Source: Eledone cirrhosa (lineage: Eukaryota > Mollusca > Cephalopoda > Octopoda > Eledonidae). Taken from it: DNA of 64,000 nucleotides. Positions 52,201-58,200 of this stretch are shown here, piece by piece (within the stretch, counting starts at the first letter, position 1; each line of letters opens with the position of its first letter). The stretch is from positions 118,044,197 to 118,108,196 of the forward strand of contig OZ024744.1 in assembly GCA_964016885.1 (NCBI GenBank). Direction: 5' to 3'. The notes beneath the pieces were generated by a model. The model searched no databases. It was not told the origin of the DNA and saw nothing but the letters and a program-made list of their open reading frames with translations. The position numbers were made by a program, and so were the translations under genes.

Positions 52201-55123
52201 TGGGATGTGACTGTAGAAGACATGTGGTGCTACATGGTAGTGAAACATGGGTTGCGACTGTAGAAGACATGTGGTTCTACATGGTAGTGAAACATGGGCT
52301 GTGACTATAGAAGACATGTGGTTCTACATGGTAGTGAAACATGGGCTGTGACTGTAGAAGATATGTGGTGCTACATGGTAGTGAAACATGGGCTGTGACT
52401 GTAGAAGATATGTGGTGCTACATGGTAGTGAAACATGGGATGTGACTGTAGAAGACATGTGGTGCTACATGGTAGCGAAGCATGGGATGTGACTGTAGAA
52501 GACATGTGGTGCTACATGGTAGTGAAACATGGGATGTGACTGTAGAAGACATGTGGTGCTACACGGTAGTGAAACATGGGCTGTGACTGTAGAAGACATG
52601 GTGCTACATGGTAGTGAAACATGGGTTGTGACAGTAGAAGACATGTGGTTCTACATGGTAGTGAAACATGGGCTGTGACTGTAGAAGATATGTGGTGCTA
52701 CATGGTAGTGAAACATGGGCTGTGACTGTAGAAGATATGTGGTGCTACATGGTAGTGAAACATGTTATGTGACTAGAAGACATGTGGTGCTACATGATAG
52801 TGAAGCATGGGATGTGACTAGAAGACATGTGGTGCTACATGATAGTGAAGCATGGGATGTGACTGTAGAAGACATGTGGTGCTACATGATAGTGAAGCAT
52901 GGGATGTGACTGTAGAAGACATGTGGTGCTACATGGTAGTGAAACATGGGATGTGACTAGAAGACATGTGGTGCTACATGGTAGTGAAACATGGGATGTG
53001 ACTGTAGAAGACATGTGGTTCTACATGGTAGTGAAACATGGGCTGTGACTGTAGAAGACATGTGGTGCTACATGGTAGTGAAACATGGGTTGTGACTGTA
53101 GAAGACATGTGGTTCTACATGGTAGTGAAACATGGGCAGTGACTGTAGAAGATATGTGGTGCTACATGGTAGTGAAACATGGGCTGTGACTGTAGAAGAT
53201 ATGTGGTGCTACATGGTAGTGAAACATGTTATGTGACTAGAAGACATGTGGTGCTACATGATAGTGAAGCATGGGATGTGACTGTAGAAGACATGTGGTG
53301 CTACATGGTAGTGAAACATGGGATGTGACTGTAGAAGACATGTGGTGCTACATGGTAGTGAAACATGGGTTGTGACTGTAGAAGACATGTGGTTCTACAT
53401 GGTAGTGAAACATGGGCTGTGACTGTAGAAGACATGTGGTGCTACATGGTAGTGAAGCATGGGATGTGACTGTAGAAGACATGTGGTGCTACATGGTAGT
53501 GAAACATGGGATGTGACTGTAGAAGACATGTGGTGCTACACGGTAGTGAAACATGGGCTGTGACTGTAGAAGACATGGTGCTACATGGTAGTGAAACATG
53601 GGTTGTGACAGTAGAAGACATGTGGTTCTACATGGTAGTGAAACATGGGCTGTGACTAGAAGATATGTGGTGCTACATGGTAGTGAAACATGTTATGTGA
53701 CTAGAAGACATGTGGTGCTACATGATAGTGAAGCATGGGATGTGACTGTAGAAGACATGTGGTGCTACATGGTAGTGAAACATGGGATGTGACTGTAGAA
53801 GACATGTGGTGCTACATGGTAGTGAAACATGGGTTGTGACTGTAGAAGACATGTGGTTCTACATGGTAGTGAAACATGGGCTGTGACTGTAGAAGACATG
53901 TGGTGCTACATGGTAGTGAAACATGGGTTGTGACTGTAGAAGACATGTGGTTCTACATGGTAGTGAAACATGGGTTGTGACTGTAGAAGACATGTGGTTC
54001 TACATGGTAGTGAAACATGGGCTGTGACTGTAGAAGACATGTGGTGCTACATGGTAGTGAAACATGGGTTGTGACTGTAGAAGACATGTGGTGCTACATG
54101 GTAGTGAAACATGGGCTGTGACTGTAGAAGATATGTGGTGCTACATGGGCTGTGACTGTAGAAGATATGTGGTGCTGCATGGTAGTGAAACATGGGATGT
54201 GACTGTAGAAGACATGTGGTGCTACATGGTAGTGAAGCATGGGATGTGACTGTAGAAGACATGTGGTGCTACATGGTAGTGAAACATGGGATGTGGCTGT
54301 AGAAGACATGTGGTGCTACATGATAGTGAAGCATGGGATGTGACTGTAGAAGACATGTGGTGCTACATGGTAGTGAAGCATGGGATGTGACTGTAGAAGA
54401 CATGTGGTGCTACATGGTAGTGGAGCATGGGATGTGACTGTAGAAGACGTGGTGCTACATGGTAGTGAAGCATGGGATGTGACTGTAGAAGACATGTGGT
54501 GCTACATGGTAGTGAAGCATGGGATGTGACTGTAGAAGACATGTGGTGCTACATGGTAGTGAAGCATGGGATGTGACTGTAGAAGACATGTGTAGACTGG
54601 AGAGAAATGCAGCAACTATGCTCCATTGGATGTGCAGTGTAAGTGTGAGAGAAAGGGGACTGCTTTGATATAGGCATGTTATACATATGGATAATGAGTG
54701 AAGAAGTGCCGTGAAATCCCAGTGGAAGGAAGCCACAGTAGAGGTAGACCAAGACAGACCTGGGTAGAGGTAGTGAGAGCTGATCTCAAATCACTAAGAT
54801 TCATAGAGGAGATGATTAAGGAACGCAAGGTGTGGAGAGATACTGTGCTGAGAAGGACCCATCTAACCTAATGCAAGCATGGGAAAATGTACGGAAAAAC
54901 AGTGATGATGATAATGTTGATGAAGATGATGAGGATGATGAAGATGAAGATAACAGCAGTAAATGCAAAGTAAAAACTAATAAAGGAGTAAATGAAAGAA
55001 GAGTGACAGTGATACATTTATCGATATATTACTTACAACTTTTGGGGTGATAAGCTGGTTCCTGGAATTTATAGTTTTCAATATCAAGGACACAAAGGAG
55101 ATTGTCAGACTGACCACTGCCAC
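19727..55123 (-). CDS. SAMD4: Smaug (SAMD4) orthologue, ten internal exons (A to J), partial at 5' end
   Basis: Smaug proteins bind stem-loop Smaug recognition elements in mRNAs through a SAM domain, repress translation and recruit the CCR4-NOT deadenylase in the cytoplasm. Ten minus-strand exons with AG acceptors and GT donors join in one frame: 55037-55123, 50489-50734, 49766-49875, 44524-44610, 42456-42657, 34284-34372, 32694-32779, 24434-24638, 22107-22185 and 19727-19807. They total 1272 bases, about 424 residues. The order is Ser/Gly-rich linker, SAM domain (exons C and D), PHAT domain (exons E to G), Ser/Pro-rich tail, and a conserved C-terminal block containing [13 protein letters not shown]. 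Introns run from 0.6 to 8.1 kb and are packed with mobile elements and arrays. The N-terminal exons and promoter lie above base 64000. Motifs such as [16 protein letters not shown] and [15 protein letters not shown] make the family assignment very secure. Separating SAMD4A from SAMD4B is not meaningful here, since I expect one invertebrate Smaug. Confidence 0.94.
19808..20169. other. Smaug intron I-J, proximal part
   Basis: AT-rich intron with (AAAC)n, short TA and a poly(C) run (19880-19891). No exon is apparent. Confidence 0.6.
20170..20290 (+). mobile_element. Degenerate tRNA-derived SINE fragment
   Basis: It contains gagtccaagtcccac (B-box-like), then ggtcgataaaaaaagtatct and actggggttgat, the same order as in the SINEs at 1272-1437 and 23130-23255. 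Confidence 0.6.
20331..20434. repeat. Compound (TA)n (GAT)n (GA)n microsatellite
   Basis: TA dinucleotides, then GAT trinucleotides, then about 50 bases of GA. Confidence 0.95.
21100..21360 (+). mobile_element. Penelope-like element remnant with hammerhead-like core
   Basis: At 21238-21261 the sequence CTGATGA, an 'aggactagcgtct' hairpin and GAAA has the conserved core layout of a hammerhead ribozyme, with helix II GGAC/GTCT and loop TAGC. Penelope-like retroelements are known to carry hammerhead motifs in their terminal repeats. I cannot show helices I and III, so self-cleavage is unproven. The following ctatttaagcgttaacctaa is familiar from coleoid Penelope-like repeats. No ORF remains. 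Confidence 0.45.
21360..21720 (+). repeat. Cephalopod SINE-like repeat with duplicated tail
   Basis: It has cgttttacgtccgttcttcc, catggattggacgggttgt, cttcctaacaccaacc and two tail copies (tttacagtgagtgctgggtg at 21508 and 21565, about 57 bases apart), then gtgaaataaagtgtcttgct. The two tail copies are a short version of the 48-bp array monomer at 34858-42318. Confidence 0.7.
22107..22185 (-). CDS. SAMD4: Smaug exon I, tail
   Basis: The 79 bases are 26 codons plus a trailing G. Acceptor is ttttttcag, donor gtatgt. The peptide is [20 protein letters not shown] followed by YVLPKS. The motif KTQSAP..SSQ.N resembles the RTRSLP..TSPQN segment near the C-terminus of vertebrate SAMD4. The trailing G pairs with two leading bases in exon J as Ala. 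A CR1/Jockey-like LINE begins only about 40 bases upstream of this acceptor. Confidence 0.9.
22220..23130 (+). mobile_element. CR1/Jockey-like LINE, 3' part of RT ORF and 3' end (decayed)
   Basis: Frame-broken reading gives [16 protein letters not shown], then [71 protein letters not shown] and SFKTFKL. This is the order of the C-terminal third of CR1/Jockey-type reverse transcriptases. Several frameshifts and stops show it is dead. The 3' end tgcacctgagcactgtacac with (ATT)n is also found inverted at 32385-32535. It lies in the Smaug intron between exons H and I. Confidence 0.85.
23131..23255 (+). mobile_element. tRNA-SINE body/tail fragment
   Basis: ctttcatccttacggggtcg, ataaaataaagtaccagt, actggggtcaatttaatcga and ccttgtgcctatataagaaa are in the known order of the coleoid tRNA-derived SINE 3' part. 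Confidence 0.75.
23256..23475 (+). mobile_element. TTAA-bounded MITE (piggyBac-like), 220 bp
   Basis: TTAA at 23256-23259 is followed by CCCTTTCATGACC, and the right end has ggtaactaaaggg before TTAA at 23472-23475. Inverted termini are CCCTTT/AAAGGG. A 33-bp segment (gggtggttttatttgataga, then accagagctggtt) is repeated just outside at 23496-23528. Partial relatives occur at 1107-1175 and 44403-44466. Confidence 0.6.
23496..23690 (+). repeat. SINE tail with three degenerate tail copies
   Basis: Successive ctttacagtgtgtactgggt, ctccacagggtggaccaggc and ccttacagggtgggctgggt are separated by ttgttgtgccacc-type spacers. This is the low-copy form of the 48-bp monomer. Confidence 0.6.
23691..24433. 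repeat. Intron sequence with a local repeat pair
   Basis: gaaatagctgtaaaatagcc..ataacctcttatga at 23686-23745 recurs as gaaatagctgtaaagcagcc..ataacctcttatga at 24306-24378, so it is a dispersed repeat of unknown type. A (GA)n tract is at 23771-23792. The rest is unassigned. Confidence 0.55.
24434..24638 (-). CDS. SAMD4: Smaug exon H, Ser/Pro-rich tail
   Basis: The 205 bases give one leading base plus 68 codons, ending in phase 0. Acceptor is tttttttccag, donor gtatgt. The peptide opens [20 protein letters not shown], has [18 protein letters not shown] in the middle and ends SVITNQIE. It is basic and rich in Ser, Gly and Pro, like the low-complexity tail that follows PHAT in animal Smaug proteins. 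No catalytic motif is visible. Several SR/KRSS sites could be phosphorylated, which is inference only. Confidence 0.9.
24639..25025. other. Smaug intron G-H, proximal part
   Basis: It has a short (TA/CA)n at 24656-24672. Otherwise it is AT-rich intron with no feature I can name. Confidence 0.5.
25030..25650 (-). mobile_element. LINE endonuclease domain fragment (EEP/APE type)
   Basis: Minus-strand reading gives [76 protein letters not shown] and [11 protein letters not shown], then [19 protein letters not shown] and QIDY are conserved in the apurinic-like endonuclease of invertebrate LINEs (RTE/CR1-type, annotated as craniofacial-development-2-like in many genomes). The His that ends the catalytic set is past the readable part. 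Stops and frameshifts flank it. Confidence 0.85.
25785..25985 (-). mobile_element. LINE 3' end fragment (same family as 31511 and 42985)
   Basis: The sequence ccacttttccctgcttgcaa through gcatctctcc and cctccgcccatgtttttcgt is the reverse complement of the 3' end at 31640-31845. The encoded C-terminus is GRPRKTW.EV and related residues. It ends in a TATA microsatellite. Confidence 0.8.
26096..27811. mobile_element. Palindromic (foldback-like) element, arms about 650 bp
   Basis: Left arm 26096-26748 and right arm 27170-27811 are near-perfect reverse complements with small indels, separated by a 421-base AT-rich spacer. Outer ends read acaatgtattaataaatgga and its reverse complement. Each arm contains ctgatgaaagcgcaccataa..ttgccttggttgcccttgaa, a possible hammerhead-like core. 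The spacer has its own direct repeat (atcttaagaatata.. at 27020 and 27115). No ORF is present. It could be a foldback transposon or an inverted pair of Penelope-like terminal repeats. Confidence 0.75.
27812..28238. other. Unassigned intron sequence
   Basis: AT-rich with two short (TA)n tracts and an isolated agaaaaagcaagggagacaa segment. No exon or named repeat is seen. Confidence 0.5.
29494..29997 (-). other. 167-codon Cys-containing open frame in the Helitron, function unknown
   Basis: A minus-strand frame with [31 protein letters not shown] and KDCSKN. The two CxxC-like pairs look like a zinc-binding pattern, but I recognise no family. It runs opposite to the helicase and could be a chance frame or a captured fragment. 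Confidence 0.25.
29979..30450 (+). pseudogene. Helitron Pif1-like helicase C-terminus, frameshifted
   Basis: Frame one (29979-30212) reads [20 protein letters not shown], then [20 protein letters not shown]. Frame two (from about 30205) reads [33 protein letters not shown] and [17 protein letters not shown]. These are the final helicase motifs of Helitron Rep/helicase proteins. A frameshift near 30205 and an upstream one near 29975 separate the pieces. The Rep domain and Walker motifs are missing, so it is not autonomous. Confidence 0.9.
31398..31500 (+). repeat. Cephalopod SINE-like repeat fragment
   Basis: catcaccgtttaacaaccat, tttccatgtttgcctgggtt and ggccagttggccacacca are in the same order as in the copy at 705-800. 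Confidence 0.65.
31511..31845 (+). mobile_element. LINE 3' end (RT C-terminus, TGATGAT tail)
   Basis: It encodes [40 protein letters not shown] and [20 protein letters not shown], then WRNTK and a stop. A short 3' UTR (acatgtcccacctctgtaag) and (TGA)n follow. Copies of the same end are at 25785 and 42987 (inverted) and 54640-54890. It belongs to the family whose upstream codons seeded two arrays. Confidence 0.88.
31904..32215 (+). repeat. 100-bp tandem triplication of a SINE segment
   Basis: acacaacacacaacccagtc starts at 31904, 32004 and 32104, exactly 100 bases apart, with a partial fourth copy. The unit contains ccactaggtcaccacatacc and gtgaaatgatgtgttttgtt. The related single segment at 21675-21700 and 49490-49540 (reversed) shows it is an element fragment. 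Confidence 0.85.
32385..32535 (-). mobile_element. CR1/Jockey-like LINE 3' end fragment
   Basis: ataataataatgaaaattat, tgtacagtgctcaggtgcac and aatgtacaaatgtcagaaaa are the reverse complement of 22990-23125. Confidence 0.8.
32694..32779 (-). CDS. SAMD4: Smaug exon G, end of PHAT domain
   Basis: The exon has 86 bases: 28 codons and two trailing bases. Acceptor is tctcttcag, donor gtaagg. The peptide [20 protein letters not shown] continues [19 protein letters not shown].. is the conserved last PHAT helix of Smaug. The two trailing A bases and the first T of exon H make Asn. Between this exon and exon H lies an 8.1-kb intron carrying the palindromic element, an amplified MITE and a Helitron. 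Confidence 0.95.
32870..33170 (+). repeat. Diverged cephalopod SINE-like repeat
   Basis: gttcgttttaccatgatggc, atgcccttcccaatgccaac and caccttacagc keep the order of the family at 690-985 but are heavily diverged. Confidence 0.5.
33200..33345 (+). repeat. Possible Penelope-like repeat fragment
   Basis: cctgatgatgtcgccagtat..aatcaggccattgaaata has CTGATGA and GAAA spaced by about 31 bases. The helix II pairing is weak, so a hammerhead is doubtful. Confidence 0.3.
33494..33549. repeat. 56-bp perfect palindrome with TA centre
   Basis: gtcaaccaccaaacttgaat, a TA tract and the exact reverse complement. It is expected to form a hairpin or cruciform. Confidence 0.9.
33550..33980. other. Unassigned intron stretch, possibly Penelope-related
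   Basis: An 80-codon minus-strand frame (33601-33840) contains [20 protein letters not shown], basic and of unknown origin. I cannot place it in a family and do not call it a gene. Confidence 0.3.
33981..34100. repeat. (TA)n microsatellite
   Basis: About 110 bases of nearly pure TA; a second tract is at 34182-34220. Confidence 0.95.
34284..34372 (-). CDS. SAMD4: Smaug exon F, PHAT domain core
   Basis: The 89 bases are two leading bases plus 29 codons, ending in phase 0. Acceptor is ttactgtag, donor gtatgt. The peptide is [20 protein letters not shown] followed by LIDKCINHE, the conserved PHAT core. A (TA)n microsatellite sits 60 to 100 bases downstream of the donor. The intron on its upstream side (34373-42455, 8.1 kb) is almost entirely the SINE-derived 48-bp array. 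Confidence 0.95.
34505..34857 (+). repeat. Dispersed repeat fragments before the 48-bp array
   Basis: gtttaaccctgcgatggact, tgtccagaggggagtctaac and tgttgtccaggagaaagtct resemble 49568-49615 (gtttaaccctgcaataggct, tgtccagggggaagaaagtc), so this is a dispersed family of unknown class, duplicated here. Confidence 0.55.
34858..42318 (-). repeat. 48-bp minisatellite array derived from SINE tail
   Basis: About 155 units. On the minus strand each reads gaccactttacagtgtgtac, tgggtactttttgttgtgac and acctacat. The SINE tails at 21508-21620 and 23520-23690 have ctttacagtgagtgctgggt, gcttttttggcgtggcacc, i.e. the same segment in low copy. At 42318 the array joins a tRNA-Lys-like head on the same strand. 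Because 48 is 16 codons, long frames occur on both strands ([16 protein letters not shown] and [16 protein letters not shown]). Internal block duplications recur at offsets of about 1295 (35941/37236) and 2660 bases (39301/41961). Confidence 0.85.
42319..42380 (-). mobile_element. tRNA-Lys-like SINE head at the array edge
   Basis: On the minus strand: gaagtcggtagaacatcaga, cttcagctctctcagttcaa, atccca. This parallels the D-arm, anticodon arm and T-arm of tRNA-Lys (..AGTCGGTAGAGCATCAGAC..GGTTCAA..CCC). It then runs directly into the first 48-bp monomer. tRNA-Lys-derived SINEs (OK and SK) are described from octopus and squid. Confidence 0.75.
42456..42657 (-). CDS. SAMD4: Smaug exon E, SAM-PHAT linker and start of PHAT domain
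   Basis: The exon has 202 bases: 67 codons plus one trailing G. Acceptor is ttttcag, donor gtaagt-like (gtaag). The peptide starts [19 protein letters not shown], passes through a variable Thr/Asn-rich linker, and ends [13 protein letters not shown]. The last part matches the start of the PHAT helical domain that follows SAM in Smaug. The G joins the two leading bases of exon F as Val, giving MGKVCTQLLV. The low end is only about 140 bases from the edge of the 48-bp array that fills the next intron. Confidence 0.95.
42985..44240 (-). mobile_element. LINE reverse transcriptase fragment (decayed)
   Basis: Minus-strand pieces read [35 protein letters not shown], then [20 protein letters not shown] (catalytic YADD), [32 protein letters not shown] (a zinc-knuckle-like Cys/His set), [20 protein letters not shown] and [20 protein letters not shown]. 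The 3' end with (TGA)n is at 42987. Frameshifts and stops separate the parts. It provides in this window the unamplified version of the codons GRLYD..LHGSETW that form the arrays at 51.2 and 55.3 kb. Confidence 0.88.
44403..44466 (+). mobile_element. Partial MITE right end
   Basis: ggttatggtgggttggtatc..aaaagagttaa parallels ggttttggctgggatggtaa..ctaaagggttaa at 23447-23475. Confidence 0.45.
44524..44610 (-). CDS. SAMD4: Smaug exon D, second half of SAM domain
   Basis: The 87 bases are exactly 29 codons, phase 0 at both ends. Acceptor is tttgtttcag, donor gtaatt. The peptide begins [20 protein letters not shown] and ends [16 protein letters not shown] is the conserved basic motif of the Smaug SAM domain, on the face that contacts RNA in characterised family members. 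From memory, the segment is nearly identical to vertebrate SAMD4 at these positions. Both the basic residues and the long C-terminal helix are intact, so RNA binding is expected to be kept. Confidence 0.97.
44657..45175. repeat. SINE-like repeat and unassigned intron
   Basis: (CAC/CAT)n at 44700-44745 heads a diverged SINE-like copy (tatacttctgtttttccata, gttgcatgggttgg, to about 44865). The remainder to 45175 is unassigned. Confidence 0.5.
45180..45300. repeat. (CAC)n/(CAT)n microsatellite
   Basis: Imperfect trinucleotide tract leading into the SINE-like copy at 45295. Confidence 0.95.
45295..45590 (+). repeat. Cephalopod SINE-like repeat with three tail units
   Basis: ccgtctaacatctattttcc, atgtttgcatgggttagatg, then three copies of cttcctaacaccaaccactt..acagagtgtactgggtgt about 60 bases apart (45428, 45489, 45550). 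A further example of incipient tail amplification. Confidence 0.75.
45591..45830 (-). mobile_element. LINE endonuclease fragment
   Basis: Minus-strand reading: [56 protein letters not shown]. The D.IL.R and GEEC..QH motifs are the end of the EEP endonuclease domain, the same class as 25030-25650. It was joined to the SINE tail at 45590. Confidence 0.8.
45960..48710 (-). mobile_element. Tx1-like (L1 superfamily) LINE, decayed ORF2
   Basis: On the minus strand the order is endonuclease remnant ([20 protein letters not shown] near 48660), linker ([30 protein letters not shown] at 48134-48436), RT ([113 protein letters not shown]) and a C-terminal region to 46064. IPTRSIHDN and LSAYADDV-type motifs are typical of Tx1-like elements. 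The catalytic YADD is changed to YAND, and at least three frameshifts are present. GC content is higher than in its surroundings. It sits in the Smaug C-D intron. Confidence 0.87.
48965..49215 (+). mobile_element. LINE 3' end fragment
   Basis: Encodes [40 protein letters not shown] and [20 protein letters not shown], then a stop. The same family is at 14060-14311 on the minus strand. Upstream of 48965 the element is cut off. Confidence 0.82.
49216..49765. other. Intron C-D, distal part
   Basis: A reversed SINE-like segment (cttgaacaaagcatttcgtt, tcacattgctctagtacact) is at 49490-49530 and a repeat shared with 34530 is at 49568-49615. The rest is unassigned. Confidence 0.5.
49766..49875 (-). 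CDS. SAMD4: Smaug exon C, first half of SAM domain
   Basis: The 110 bases give two leading bases plus 36 codons, ending in phase 0. Acceptor is tttttcag, donor gtatct. The peptide [18 protein letters not shown] continues with [18 protein letters not shown]. This is the N-terminal half of the Smaug-type SAM domain, the fold that recognises hairpin RNA. The first SAM helix with WLK.LRLHKY and the YEDMM segment are both characteristic of Smaug. Exon D directly completes the domain across a 5.2-kb intron that holds the Tx1-like LINE. Confidence 0.96.
49876..50488. other. Smaug intron B-C
   Basis: 613 bases of apparently unique intron with a short poly(G) run near 50010. No repeat was recognised, in contrast to the other introns. 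Confidence 0.6.
50489..50734 (-). CDS. SAMD4: Smaug exon B (Ser/Gly-rich linker before SAM)
   Basis: The exon has 246 bases: two leading bases, 81 codons and one trailing G. Acceptor is tttctag, donor gtaaga. The peptide includes [19 protein letters not shown], then a low-complexity serine/glycine run ([18 protein letters not shown]) and ends GSGMQ. Vertebrate Smaug also has a Ser/Gly-rich stretch just before the SAM domain. The trailing G plus the first two bases of exon C gives Asp, producing [15 protein letters not shown] at the SAM start. The flanking intron B-C is only 613 bases, the shortest here, and is free of large arrays. Confidence 0.9.
50796..50985. repeat. (GGT/GAT)n microsatellite
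   Basis: Imperfect trinucleotide tract; open frames across it on both strands are Val/Met or Thr/Ile low complexity. Confidence 0.95.
51000..51240 (+). mobile_element. LINE RT fragment, 5' anchor of the 45/47-bp array
   Basis: [20 protein letters not shown] and SENILAGIR are the RT region just before GRLYD..LHGSETW. Part of it (ttaatagtggagctggatgc..ataatagcc..agaataagg) is also present as a diverged duplicate at 51012-51060. Confidence 0.78.
51210..54590 (+). repeat. 45/47-bp minisatellite array derived from LINE ORF
   Basis: About 72 units. The 45-bp form, concentrated at 51240-51670, encodes [15 protein letters not shown] in frame. Most later units have two more bases (47 bp) or three fewer (gtgactagaagac), breaking the frame. 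The unamplified source codons are visible at 43350-43450 (minus strand). At 54590 the array passes directly into the downstream LINE codons. Confidence 0.88.
54591..54890 (+). mobile_element. LINE 3' end, 3' anchor of the 45/47-bp array
   Basis: [20 protein letters not shown] follows the last array unit, then [19 protein letters not shown] and sequences matching 31660-31830, ending with tgatgatgataatgttgatg. Stops and small indels make it dead. Confidence 0.85.
54891..55036. repeat. (GATGAA)n-rich tail and splice-site flank of exon A
   Basis: The LINE tail passes into gatgatgaggatgatgaaga and then unique sequence to the exon A donor at 55036. Confidence 0.7.
55037..55123 (-). CDS. SAMD4: Smaug exon A (upstream of SAM domain)
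   Basis: Acceptor ttcag lies at the high end and donor gtaagt at the low end. The 87 bases read as two leading bases, 28 codons and one trailing base. The peptide starts [19 protein letters not shown] and continues through EPAYHPKS. The trailing T joins the first two bases of exon B to make a Cys codon, so the phases agree. A second open frame exists in this exon but does not fit the neighbouring phase. I recognise no domain in it. It belongs to the poorly conserved stretch before the SAM domain and is assigned by splice-site quality and frame. The preceding exon must end in phase 1 and lies outside the window. Confidence 0.8.
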
Positions 55124-55269
55124 CTGAAATACAATGCACAACATTAAACATTTAGTACAATTTTAAAAGTCAATTGTAAAAATCAAAAACAAGATAATAC
55201 TGTAGTCTCCAATAAATCTAATCGTCCCATATGGAAACAATAATTGCTAAAATTAATTGATACATAGAC

Positions 55270-58200
55270 ATGGGTATTGAATGTAGAGGATGTGTGAAGG
55301 GTAGATTGTATGATGTCTGTGTTACATAGTAGTGAGACATGGGTAGTTAATGTAGAGGATGTGTGAAGGGTAGATTGTATGATGTCTGTGTACGTTACAT
55401 GGTAGAGAGATATGGGTAGTTAATGTAGAGGATGTGTGAAGGGTAGATTGTATGATGTCTGTGTATGTTACATGGTGGTGAGCCATGGGTAGTTAATGTA
55501 GAGGATGTGTGAAGGCTAGATTGTATGATGTCTGTGTTACATGGTAGTGTGACATGGGTAGTTAATGTAGAGGATGTGTGAAGGCTAGATTGTATGATGT
55601 CTGTGTTACATGGTAGTGTGACATGGGTAGTTAATGTAGAGGATGTGTGAAGGGTAGATTGTATGATGTCTGTGTATGTTACATGGTAGTGAGCCATGGG
55701 TAGTTAATGTAGAGGATGTGTGAAGGGTAGATTGTATGATGTCTGTGTTACATGGTAGTGAGACATGGGTAGTTAATGTAGAGGATGTGTGAAGGGTAGA
55801 TTGTATGATGTCTGTGTATGTTACATGGTAGTGAGCCATGGGTAGTTAATGTAGAGGATGTGTGAATGGTAGATTGTATGATATCTGTGTTACATGGTAG
55901 AAAGACATGGGTATTGAATGTAGAGGATGGGTGAAGGGTAGATTGTATGATGTCTGTGTTACGAGTTAGTAAGACATGGTTAATGAACGTAGAGAATGTG
56001 TGAAGGGTAGATTGTACGATGTCTGTGTTACATGGTAGTGAGACATGGGTAGTTAATGTAGAGGATATGTGAAAGGTAGATTGTATGATGTCTGTGTATG
56101 TTACATGGTAGTGTGAAATGGATATTGAATGTAGAGGATGTGTGAAGGGTAAATTATATGATGTCTGTGTTACAAGGTAGTGAGACATGGGTAGTTAATG
56201 TAGAGGATATGTGAAGGGTAGATTGTATGATGTCTGTGTATGTTACATGGTAGTGTGACATGGGTATTGAATGTAGAGGATATGTGAAGGGTAGATTGTA
56301 TGATGTCTGTGTATGTTACATGGTAGTGAGACATGGGTATTGAATGTAGAGGATATGTGAAGGGTAGATTGCATGATGTCTGTGTATGTTACATGGTAGA
56401 GAGTAATGGGTAGTTAATGTAGAGGATGTGTGAAGGGTAGATTGAATGATGTCTGTGTATGTTACATGGTAGAGAGACATGGGTAGTTAATGTAGAGGAT
56501 GTGTGAAGGGTAGATTGTATGATGTCTGTGTATATTACATGGTAGTGAGACATGGGTATTGAATGTAGAGGATATGTGAAGGGTAGATTGTATGATGTCT
56601 GTGTTACATGGTAGTGAGACATGGGTAGTTAATGTAGAGGATATGTGAAGGGTAGATTGTATGATGTCTGTGTTACATGGTAGTGAGACATGGGTAGTTA
56701 ATGTACAGGATGTGTGAAGGGTAGATTGTATGATGTCTGTGTATGTTACATGGCAGAGAGGCATGGGTAGGTAATGTAGAGGATGTGTGAAGGGTAGATT
56801 GTATGATGTCTGTGTATGTTACATGGTAGAGAGACATGGGTAGTTAATGTAGAGGATGTGTGAAGATAGATTGTATGATGTCTGTGTATGTTACAGGGTA
56901 GAGAGACATGGGTAGTTAATGTAGAGGATGTGTGAAGGGTAGATTGTATGATGTCTGTGTATGTTACATGGTAGAGAGATATGGGTAGTTAATGTAGAGG
57001 ATGTGTGAATGGTAGATTGTATGATGTCTGTGTATGTTACATGGTAGTGAGCCATGGGTATTGAAAGTAGAGGATGTGTGAAGGGTAGATTGTATGATAT
57101 CTCTGTATGTTACATGGTAGAGAGACATGGGTAGTTAATGTAGAGGATGTGTGAATGGTAGCTTGTATGATGTCTGTGTTACATGGTAGTGAGACATGGG
57201 TAGTTAATATAGAGGATGTGTGAAGGGTAGATTGTATGATGTCTGTGTTACAAGGTAGTGAGACATGGATATTGAATGTAGAGGATGTGTGAAGGGTAGA
57301 TTGTATGATGTCTGTGTTACAAGGTAGTGAGACATGGATATTGAATGTAGAGGATGTGTGAATGGTAGATTGTATGATGTCTGTGTATGTTACATGGTAG
57401 TGAGACATGGGTAGTTAATGTAGAGGATGTGTGAAGGGTAGATTGTATGATGTCTGTGTATGTTACATGGTAGAGAGTAATGGGTAGTTAATGTAGAGGA
57501 TGTGTGAAGGGTAGATTGAATGATGTCTGTGTATGTTACATGGTAGAGAGACATGGGTAGTTAATGTAGAGGATGTGTGAAGGGTAGATTGTATGATGTC
57601 TGTGTATATTACATGGTAGTGAGACATGGGTATTGAATGTAGAGGATATGTGAAGGGTAGATTGTATGATGTCTGTGTTACATGGTAGTGAGACATGGGT
57701 AGTTAATGTACAGGATGTGTGAAGGGTAGATTGTATGATGTCTGTGTATGTTACATGGCAGAGAGGCATGGGTAGGTAATGTAGAGGATGTGTGAATGGT
57801 AGATTGTATGATGTCTGTGTATGTTACATGGTAGAGAGACATGGGTAGTTAATGTAGAGGATGTGTGAAGATAGATTGTATGATGTCTGTGTATGTTACA
57901 TGGTAGAGAGACATGGGTAGTTAATGTAGAGGATGTGTGAAGGGTAGATTGTATGATGTCTGTGTATGTTACATGGTAGAGAGATATGGGTAGTTAATGT
58001 AGAGGATGTGTGAATGGTAGATTGTATGATGTCTGTGTATGTTACATGGTTGTGAGCCATAGGTATTGAAAGTAGAGGATGTGTGAAGGGTAGATTGTAT
58101 GATATCTCTGTATGTTACATGGTAGAGAGACATGGGTAGTTAATGTAGAGGATGTGTGAATGGTAGCTTGTACGATGTCTGTGTTACATGGTAGTGAGAC

